In this document: positions 58,241 to 64,000 of the stretch, in pieces
Layout: every line of letters starts with the position of its first letter
Numbering within the stretch: the first letter of the stretch is position 1
Source: Clostridia bacterium
GTDB lineage: Bacteria > Bacillota > Clostridia > Christensenellales > Borkfalkiaceae
Direction of reading: 5' to 3'
Length of the DNA: 64,000 bases
Assembly: GCA_017415505.1 (NCBI GenBank)
Contig: JAFQGG010000037.1
Location: forward strand, 1-64,000
The notes under the pieces: generated by a model
Database searches by the model: none
Told to the model about the DNA's origin: nothing
The model's input: only the letters and a program-made list of their open reading frames with translations
Translations under genes and position numbers: made by a program

Positions 58241-59134
58241 ATGAAAAACAATACGGGTGCAAAAAAATATTACAGGCACAAAATTTCCAACTTTTTGAAT
58301 ATACAAAAAATCGTCACGGTGCACTATCAAGAGCCGGAAAAAAATTATATCTCGAAGGAAGAAACGCACGATTTTTGGGAACTTATTTACGCGGATAAAA
58401 AGGAGTTTTATATCGTCAAGGACGGCGATAAAAGTCTTTTACGGCAAGGGGAAATGATTTTTATAAAGCCCAATCAAACGCACCGCGTAGAATGTTTGGG
58501 CGAGGAAGCGAATATCTTTATCGTTTCGTTCGAATGCCGTTCGGAAAGTATGTCGTTTTTTAACGATAAGCAATACCGCGTACCCGACAATTACCGTTAT
58601 CTTCTACAAAATATTATGTCGGAAGCCAAAGAAACGTTCGTCATCCCCGATTTCGACCCCGACTTGAATAAATTAGAATTACGAGAAAATCCCAACCTCG
58701 GCGGGGAACAGGTGTTAAAAAATCAGTTGGAGTTGTTGCTTATCTATATGCTTCGACGTGCAAACAATCAAAGCGCGTCGCAGGAATTTTTTATTTCCAA
58801 CTTCACCGAACCGAACGATTTGCAAAGCGAAATCGTTTGTTTCCTCGTTTCAAAAATTTACAACACGCTATCCTTAGACGAGCTTTGTGCCAAGCTACAT
58901 TACGGAAAAACCCGCCTTTGTTCTTTTTTCAAACAAAAAACGGGTACGACGATATACAAAACTTACTTAAAATTAAAAATCGACGAAGCCAAAAAGCTCG
59001 TTCGGCGAGGGTGTTCGTTCACGGAAATTTCCAATCGCTTGTATTTCGATTCGGTATCCCATTTCTCTCTCGTGTTTAAGCAATATACGGGCATGAGCCC
59101 GCGAGAATATAAATCTAGCATAACCAACAAATAA
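58241..59134 (+). CDS. AraC-family transcriptional regulator
   Basis: 297 residues from the ATG at 58241. N-terminal cupin-like sensor (THDFWELIYADKKEFYIVKDG, MIFIKPNQTHRVEC) and C-terminal two-helix-turn-helix domain (LSLDELCAKLHYGKTRLCSFFKQKTG and FTEISNRLYFDSVSHFSLVFKQYTGMSPREYK). The frame extends 50 codons upstream, but that part is AT-rich promoter DNA. Divergent position suggests it senses an amino sugar and controls the kinase-nagA operon and itself. Confidence 0.92.
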   Translation: MKNNTGAKKYYRHKISNFLNIQKIVTVHYQEPEKNYISKEETHDFWELIYADKKEFYIVKDGDKSLLRQGEMIFIKPNQTHRVECLGEEANIFIVSFECRSESMSFFNDKQYRVPDNYRYLLQNIMSEAKETFVIPDFDPDLNKLELRENPNLGGEQVLKNQLELLLIYMLRRANNQSASQEFFISNFTEPNDLQSEIVCFLVSKIYNTLSLDELCAKLHYGKTRLCSFFKQKTGTTIYKTYLKLKIDEAKKLVRRGCSFTEISNRLYFDSVSHFSLVFKQYTGMSPREYKSSITNK

Positions 59135-59140
59135 AAGTAC

Positions 59141-59170
59141 GCGCAGGGCGAACGCCCTGCGCGCTGTCTT
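59141..59170. terminator. Bidirectional terminator between araC-type gene and phosphoglucomutase
   Basis: GCGCAGGGC (59141-59149), loop GAAC, GCCCTGCGC (59154-59162), then GCTGTCTTTTC. It lies between convergent genes. Confidence 0.75.
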
Positions 59171-59178
59171 TTCTTTAT

Positions 59179-60906
59179 TTATTTCACACTTTCCAACAAT
59201 TCGTTTACGGCCGTTTGCAACGAGGCAAGTTTTTCCGTCGCCGTCTTTTCGTCCTTGGCTTTTAAGGAATAGTAGATTTTCAATTTCGGCTCCGTACCCG
59301 AGGGGCGCACGCAAACGAACGAACCGCCTTCCAACTCGTAATACACGCAGTTGCATTTGGGAATATCCATATCTTCCACGCAACCCGAACGAATTTCCGT
59401 GCGTTTTGCCACGCTGTAATCGCGGATCGCTTCCACTTTGATTCCCGCAAGCTCGCGAACGAGGACTTTTTTAATCCCGTCAACGACCGCGTTCATTTCT
59501 TTCATGGCGTTCAAGCCCGCGTATTGAATGGAAACGTTTTTATCGAGCACGAACCCGTATTTGGCGTAGATTTCTTGCAAACGCCCGTATACGCTCTTCC
59601 CGATATAAGTATAATAGCAAACCATTTCCGCGCAAAGCATGGACGCCACCACCGCGTCTTTATCCCTTGCGTGCGTTCCGCGAAGATATCCACAGGATTC
59701 TTCGAAGCCGAACACGAAAGTATGCGCGTTATCCTTTTCCCATTGTTTAATCTTTTCGCCGATAAACTTGAACCCGACGGGCGTTTCGTACAATTTCACG
59801 CCGTAGTCGTCGCAAAGCGCCTTCGCCATACCCGTCGTAACGAACGACTTCACCACGGTGGCGTTTTTCGGCATTGCGTTATCTTCCGAAAGGCGGGTGA
59901 GGATATAATCGAGCAAAAGTATCCCCACTTGGTTGCCCGAAAGCGCAACGAACTCCCCGTTTTCGTCTTTGAGCGCAACGCCCAAACGGTCGGAGTCGGG
60001 GTCCGTACCGAACACGACGTCGGCGTCGATTTCGTTGGCTAGCGCAATCCCCATGGAAAGCGTTTCTTTGAATTCGGGATTGGGCACTTTTACGGTCGAG
60101 AACTCGGTGTCTTTCGTCGTTTGCGCCTCCACCACGGTGACGTTGATGCCCAATTTTTTCAATACCGTCGTAACGGGTATATACCCGCTACCGTGCACGG
60201 GCGTATAGACGAGTTTCAAATTCGCCCCGCATTTTTCCACCGCTTCCTTGGACAGGGTAAGTTTGGAAAGTTCTTCGATATAATCCTCGTCGAGCTTTTT
60301 AGGTACGGGCAAAATGAGCGGGCTGTTTTCCTCTCCCGTTACGGACAGATAATCTTCGATTTTGTTGATATACGAAACGACCTTTGCCGTATCCTCGGGC
60401 GACATTTGCGCGCCGTCTTCCCCGTATACTTTATAGCCGTTATATTCCTTGGGGTTGTGGCTTGCCGTGATCATAACGCCCGCCACCGTTTTCAAATACC
60501 GCACCGCGTACGAAAGCATGGGAACGGGATGTACTTCGTCGAACAAATACGCCTTTATACCGTTTTTCGCCAACACGCTCGCCGTCGCTTTTGCAAATTC
60601 TTCCGACTTTCTACGCGTATCGTAAGAAACGACCACACCGCGTTCCATTGCGCTCTTTCCAAGCGTCTTTATCCATTCACAAAGACCTTGCGTTGCACGC
60701 ATAACCGTATATATATTCATGGTATTCATGCCGTAACCGATTATACCGCGCATACCCGCCGTACCGAATTCCATTTCCCCGCCGAAGCGGTATTCGATTT
60801 CTTTTTCGTCGCCTTGAATCGCTTCAAGCTCTTTTTTCCCCTCCTCGCAAAGTGCGGGATCGTTTAACCATTTCGCGTAATTTTTCCTAAAATCCATTTT
60901 TTGCAC
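59179..60906 (-). CDS. Phosphoglucomutase/phosphomannomutase
   Basis: 575 residues of the alpha-D-phosphohexomutase family (PgcA-like size). MITASHNPKEYNGYKVYG holds the phosphoserine, FGTDPDSDRLGVAL the metal site, and GFEESCGYL and RPSGTEPKLKIYYS the sugar- and phosphate-binding loops. It interconverts glucose-1- and glucose-6-phosphate for glycogen, lipid or wall sugar synthesis. It is the last gene of a run after two membrane proteins, 12 bases from the nearer one. Confidence 0.95.
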   Translation of the reverse strand: MQKMDFRKNYAKWLNDPALCEEGKKELEAIQGDEKEIEYRFGGEMEFGTAGMRGIIGYGMNTMNIYTVMRATQGLCEWIKTLGKSAMERGVVVSYDTRRKSEEFAKATASVLAKNGIKAYLFDEVHPVPMLSYAVRYLKTVAGVMITASHNPKEYNGYKVYGEDGAQMSPEDTAKVVSYINKIEDYLSVTGEENSPLILPVPKKLDEDYIEELSKLTLSKEAVEKCGANLKLVYTPVHGSGYIPVTTVLKKLGINVTVVEAQTTKDTEFSTVKVPNPEFKETLSMGIALANEIDADVVFGTDPDSDRLGVALKDENGEFVALSGNQVGILLLDYILTRLSEDNAMPKNATVVKSFVTTGMAKALCDDYGVKLYETPVGFKFIGEKIKQWEKDNAHTFVFGFEESCGYLRGTHARDKDAVVASMLCAEMVCYYTYIGKSVYGRLQEIYAKYGFVLDKNVSIQYAGLNAMKEMNAVVDGIKKVLVRELAGIKVEAIRDYSVAKRTEIRSGCVEDMDIPKCNCVYYELEGGSFVCVRPSGTEPKLKIYYSLKAKDEKTATEKLASLQTAVNELLESVK

Positions 60907-60918
60907 CTACCTAAATTT

Positions 60919-61938
60919 TTATTTCGTATTTTCTTCCGACGAATCCCGTTCTTCCACGGGCAAAACGCCCTGTTTCGTAACGTCCGTTTCGTCGATATAA
61001 TCAAAGAAATGTTCTCTGTCCCCCTTGTCGGGATTCACGGCAATCGTGTCGAACGTGATAAAATATTTTTTTCCTTTCAACGTGTAATAGTGTACGTACT
61101 GTTGGCAAATGAACAGCATAAACGAGGCGGGCACGGTGAGTAACAACGCGCTCCCAAAGGTCGCGGTCGCGGCAACCACGTTCACGACGATCACCAAATA
61201 TACGCTCACTACGTACGTAGAGAATATCTTCAAGCCTTGCTTTTTCTCCGTTTTATCCATGGAACGGAACACCTGCGAAATGCGTTTTCCGTCCGTCGTC
61301 ATTGCCGGCATCCAATATCCCGTAAGCGTGAGCTTCAACGCTTGCAATATCGCGACTAGCGTAATGGAAACGGTAATCGCAGGAACGGTCGCAAGCACGG
61401 CAAATATAAGCAATACTAGCCCTACGGTTATTGCGTCGAACAAAAACACGACGGGAACGTATACGAGCGCGTACAAACTCGCCTTGCCGAGGTTCGCTAC
61501 GAACGCAGCGAAAAACGGCGTATCCGAATAAGTATTCATTCTATCGCCAAGCATACTGCCCGTCGTAAAATAACACAGCGTTTCCACGAAACGGCGAAGC
61601 AAATAAACGACGATACAGCCGATCGCCACGAGCGTAAACGCCGTCGTTTTAGAAGAAAGCAACAAGGCAAACGCGCGCAACGAACCGCCTTCTCCCAAGA
61701 TTTCATCCTTGATTACGGTAGAATCGCCGTCCACGGCAAGCAACGCCTCGAAAAACGCTTTTCCGTCTGCAAGCAGGCGTTGCGTTTGCTCTGCGTTCCA
61801 AACCTCTAAAAGTTCGGGTAAAATGAGCGCGCAACAAAGCGCGGTCGCTATCAAGGAAACGACGATTTTATAAAGTAAAATGCGATATACGCTCTTAAAA
61901 TTTTCCGTCAATAAACGGAAAGCGTTACGAAAAAGCAT
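60919..61938 (-). CDS. Multi-pass membrane protein of unknown function
   Basis: 339 residues. About six helices, for example IVVSLIATALCCALILPELL, TTAFTLVAIGCIVVYLL, FLFDAITVGLVLLIFAVLA and YVVSVYLVIVVNVVAATATF, and a hydrophilic acidic C-terminal tail of about 50 (EHFFDYIDETD, EERDSSEENTK). Not recognised. It shares topology with the upstream neighbour, and the two may form a complex or be old duplicates. Co-transcribed with the phosphoglucomutase by spacing. Confidence 0.7.
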   Translation of the reverse strand: MLFRNAFRLLTENFKSVYRILLYKIVVSLIATALCCALILPELLEVWNAEQTQRLLADGKAFFEALLAVDGDSTVIKDEILGEGGSLRAFALLLSSKTTAFTLVAIGCIVVYLLRRFVETLCYFTTGSMLGDRMNTYSDTPFFAAFVANLGKASLYALVYVPVVFLFDAITVGLVLLIFAVLATVPAITVSITLVAILQALKLTLTGYWMPAMTTDGKRISQVFRSMDKTEKKQGLKIFSTYVVSVYLVIVVNVVAATATFGSALLLTVPASFMLFICQQYVHYYTLKGKKYFITFDTIAVNPDKGDREHFFDYIDETDVTKQGVLPVEERDSSEENTK

Positions 61939-61955
61939 ACTCCACCCCTATCTCG

Positions 61956-62783
61956 TTATTGATAATATTTTTTCAAATCGGCGCGTTCGATATTATCTCT
62001 ATCGAAATACGCCACCATCATACGCACGCAATAGATCATTATTAAGCCCGTATAAAGCACGGTCGTGAGCAAAGTGAACAGTCCCGAGCCGACCGCCGTA
62101 AAATACGCGCAAACGCAAACCAAACATTCCACCAAAAGCAACAGCGTGACTTGCCCAATCAAAATTTTCCATTTTACGGGCGCAATTAATTGATAGGAAT
62201 ACTGCAACGCCTCTATCGCGCGAAAACCCGTGATTTGCATACAAGGAAGCCAAAGATATATTAAACCGATAAGATATATCAATACGATATGCATGAGCAA
62301 ATAAACGACGGCGGATAAACCGTACGCGATAGCAACGCTAGGGATTCTCGTAAAGAAAAACAGCAACGCCGCGGTAATCAACGACCACAACTCGTAAATA
62401 AAAAGCACGAGCAAAACGTAACCGCAGGTAGACAAGAGATTATCGTTCAGTTTTGCGAAAACGCCGTTATACGTCCGTTTCCCTATCCGCATATGTTTAT
62501 CGAGCAACGCCATCATCATCGCTACGCAAACGACGATACAAACGATCGCTACGAGCCCGAACACGACGGCTTGCCAAGAACTAAAATTCAAAACGGATAT
62601 CGCCGAAAAAATGTGAATGAAATGGTGTTCCGTCGGCTTTGCCGAAAGCATCGTTTCCATCGCGCAAAAAACCGCCTCGTGGTCGGTGGATAACGACAGA
62701 AAAAAAGCGGGTATAATCGCAAACGGAATGATATACCAAAAATTTTTTAATATATATTTACTTGACCGTGCCGTGTATTTCAT
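61956..62783 (-). CDS. Multi-pass membrane protein of unknown function
   Basis: 275 residues from the ATG at 62783 (MKYTARSSKYILKNFWYIIPF) with a GAGGTG site; the frame runs further upstream but without a ribosome site. About six helices, such as AVVFGLVAIVCIVVCVAMMMALL, VLLVLFIYELWSLITAALLFFF and LMHIVLIYLIGLIYLWLPC. No catalytic motif. First gene of a run with a similar membrane protein (17-base gap) and the phosphoglucomutase. Confidence 0.7.
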   Translation of the reverse strand: MKYTARSSKYILKNFWYIIPFAIIPAFFLSLSTDHEAVFCAMETMLSAKPTEHHFIHIFSAISVLNFSSWQAVVFGLVAIVCIVVCVAMMMALLDKHMRIGKRTYNGVFAKLNDNLLSTCGYVLLVLFIYELWSLITAALLFFFTRIPSVAIAYGLSAVVYLLMHIVLIYLIGLIYLWLPCMQITGFRAIEALQYSYQLIAPVKWKILIGQVTLLLLVECLVCVCAYFTAVGSGLFTLLTTVLYTGLIMIYCVRMMVAYFDRDNIERADLKKYYQ

Positions 62784-62862
62784 AGGTAACACCTCTATCG
62801 TAATTATACCATAAAAAACGGCGTGTGTAAAGCGTTTTCCCAAAAAAAGCCGATCGCAAGCG

Positions 62863-62901
62863 AAAAAAACTCCCTTTTGCAAGCAAAAAGGAGTTTTTTT
62901 G
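62863..62901. terminator. Terminator after the isocitrate-type dehydrogenase
   Basis: ACTCCCTTTTGC (62869-62880) pairs with GCAAAAAGGAGT (62883-62894) with one mismatch; T-runs on both strands make it bidirectional. Confidence 0.8.
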
Positions 62902-62902
62902 A

Positions 62903-64000
62903 TTAAATTTTTCGCAAGGTTTCCATGACGTAGTTTCCAAACTCGTCACAGGTCGCGCCCGTATCCCGTCCCGTAATTACGAGTTTCTTCTCTTCGAACG
63001 AGCATATATCCAACGCGCGCTCCAACCTGTCCGCACGCTCTTGCAAGCCGATATGCGAAAGGAGCATTACGCAAGCGCGAAGCATGGAACAAGGGTCTGC
63101 GTACTTGCCTCTTCCTTCGCTAATCATTCTCGGCGCGCTACCGTGAATCGCCTCGAACATAGCGTATTTTTTTCCGATATTCGCACAGCCCGCCGTACCC
63201 ACGCCACCTTGGAACTCCGCCGCCTCGTCGGAAATGATATCCCCGTAAAGATTGGGAAGCAAGAGCACTTGAAAGTCGCGACGACGCTTTTTGTCCACGA
63301 GCTTCGCCGTCATGATATCCGCGTACCACTCGTCCGTGACGATATCGGGATATAAATTAGCGACCTTATGGCAATCTTCCAAAAAGTTTCCGTCCGTCGT
63401 TTTAATTACGTTCGCCTTCGTTACGAGCGAAACGCGTTTGAACCCGTTTTTATGCGCGTAATCGTACGCGAGGCGCGCAATTCTATCCGAACCTTGTTTG
63501 GTCGTCACCGTGAAATCGACGGCAAGATCGTCCGTGATATTAAACCCGGAAGAACCGATCGCGTACCCGCCTTCCGTATTCTCACGGAAAATCGTCCAAT
63601 TGATCCCCTCCTCGGGCACTTTCACGGGACGGATATTCGCGAACAAATCCAACGCCTTGCGCATCGCCACGTTTGCAGATTCGATATTCGGCATACCGCT
63701 CCCTTTTTGCGGAGTCGTCGTCGGTCCTTTCAAAATGATATGACACGATTTTAATTCCGCCATTACGTCGTCGGGAATCGCTTTGCCTTTGGCGATACGG
63801 TTTTCAAGGGTAAGCCCCTCGATATCCTTAAACTCGATTTTTCCCGCCTCTACGAGGTCGGAAAGAATAAATTCGAGCACCCGCCTTGCCTGCGCGGATA
63901 TGATAGGTCCTATCCCGTCCCCTCCGCATACGCCGATTTTAATTTTGTCAAGCGAAGCGTAATCGACGAAATCGCCTTGCGATTTCATGTTTTCCACGCG
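62903..64000 (-). CDS. Isocitrate/isopropylmalate-family dehydrogenase (5' end at window edge)
   Basis: At least 361 residues. Beta-decarboxylating dehydrogenase motifs: GVCGGDGIGPIISAQ, RENTEGGYAIG, and the signature stretch NLYGDIISDEAAEFQGGVG, followed by FEAIHGSAP. It most likely oxidises isocitrate with NAD(P); 3-isopropylmalate or tartrate cannot be excluded, as no leu genes or aconitase are visible. An ATG lies at 63988 with only a weak GGA before it, and the frame stays open to the window end, so the true start may be outside. It is followed by a strong terminator. Confidence 0.82.
   Translation of the reverse strand, partial: RVENMKSQGDFVDYASLDKIKIGVCGGDGIGPIISAQARRVLEFILSDLVEAGKIEFKDIEGLTLENRIAKGKAIPDDVMAELKSCHIILKGPTTTPQKGSGMPNIESANVAMRKALDLFANIRPVKVPEEGINWTIFRENTEGGYAIGSSGFNITDDLAVDFTVTTKQGSDRIARLAYDYAHKNGFKRVSLVTKANVIKTTDGNFLEDCHKVANLYPDIVTDEWYADIMTAKLVDKKRRRDFQVLLLPNLYGDIISDEAAEFQGGVGTAGCANIGKKYAMFEAIHGSAPRMISEGRGKYADPCSMLRACVMLLSHIGLQERADRLERALDICSFEEKKLVITGRDTGATCDEFGNYVMETLRKI

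Overview
The window looks like chromosomal DNA of an anaerobic, spore-forming member of the Clostridia. It carries an intact sporulation sigma-K gene, clustered miaB-mutS-mutL-miaA, a whiA-dnaE-pfkA neighbourhood, Fe-S-rich fermentative enzymes, and consensus sigma-A promoters with GGAGG ribosome sites. The exact lineage cannot be fixed from sequence reading alone. Almost all genes lie on the minus strand, so the many long plus-strand ORFs opposite them are shadows.

Layout: 0-0.3 kb, the 5' end of an IS200/IS605-type tnpA and several hairpins. 0.3-2.2 kb, a C_GCAxxG_C_C protein and, divergently, mtnN-ung. 2.2-10.5 kb, the miaB-mutS-mutL-miaA operon followed by an aluminium-resistance/methionine-gamma-lyase-family protein. 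10.6-12.9 kb, a class A penicillin-binding protein. 12.9-15.8 kb, a cysteine desulfurase-thiI pair and a small membrane protein. 15.9-21.3 kb, carA and a carB-dapF gene fusion behind a leader ORF and terminator. 21.3-23.3 kb, argJ and an acyl-ACP thioesterase. 23.4-26.5 kb, a PadR regulator fused to a huge coiled coil and four membrane helices. 26.6-27.1 kb, a 157-bp tandem repeat ending in tRNA-Val. 27.2-30.5 kb, a NifU-like/GGGtGRT pair, sigK and the RNase P RNA. 30.6-32.9 kb, pyk, a degenerate stretch and tRNA-Ser. 32.9-45.7 kb, a twelve-gene operon for an Hdr/Flx electron-transfer complex with a soluble fumarate reductase, fumarase, a malate/lactate dehydrogenase and a transporter. 45.8-48.9 kb, small proteins and two phosphofructokinase-family genes. 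49-55.4 kb, murB-PHP-whiA-dnaE. 55.5-59.1 kb, an amino-sugar operon (ROK kinase, nagA) divergent from an AraC regulator. 59.2-62.8 kb, a phosphoglucomutase with two membrane proteins. 62.9-64 kb, an isocitrate/isopropylmalate-type dehydrogenase cut by the window edge.

Three systems stand out. (1) The 32.9-45.7 kb operon reads as a soluble reductive branch, malate to fumarate to succinate. The fumarate reductase has no membrane anchor and is embedded in HdrABC-FlxABCD, which suggests NADH-driven, flavin-bifurcating fumarate reduction that also makes reduced ferredoxin. (2) The carbamoyl-phosphate locus is odd in three ways: CarA has lost the catalytic Cys and His of its glutaminase, CarB is fused to a complete diaminopimelate epimerase, and the transcript starts with a leader ORF whose U-rich codons and terminator resemble E. 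coli pyrBI attenuation. (3) A PadR DNA-binding domain is joined through about 600 residues of coiled coil to a membrane domain, with inverted repeats over its own promoter.
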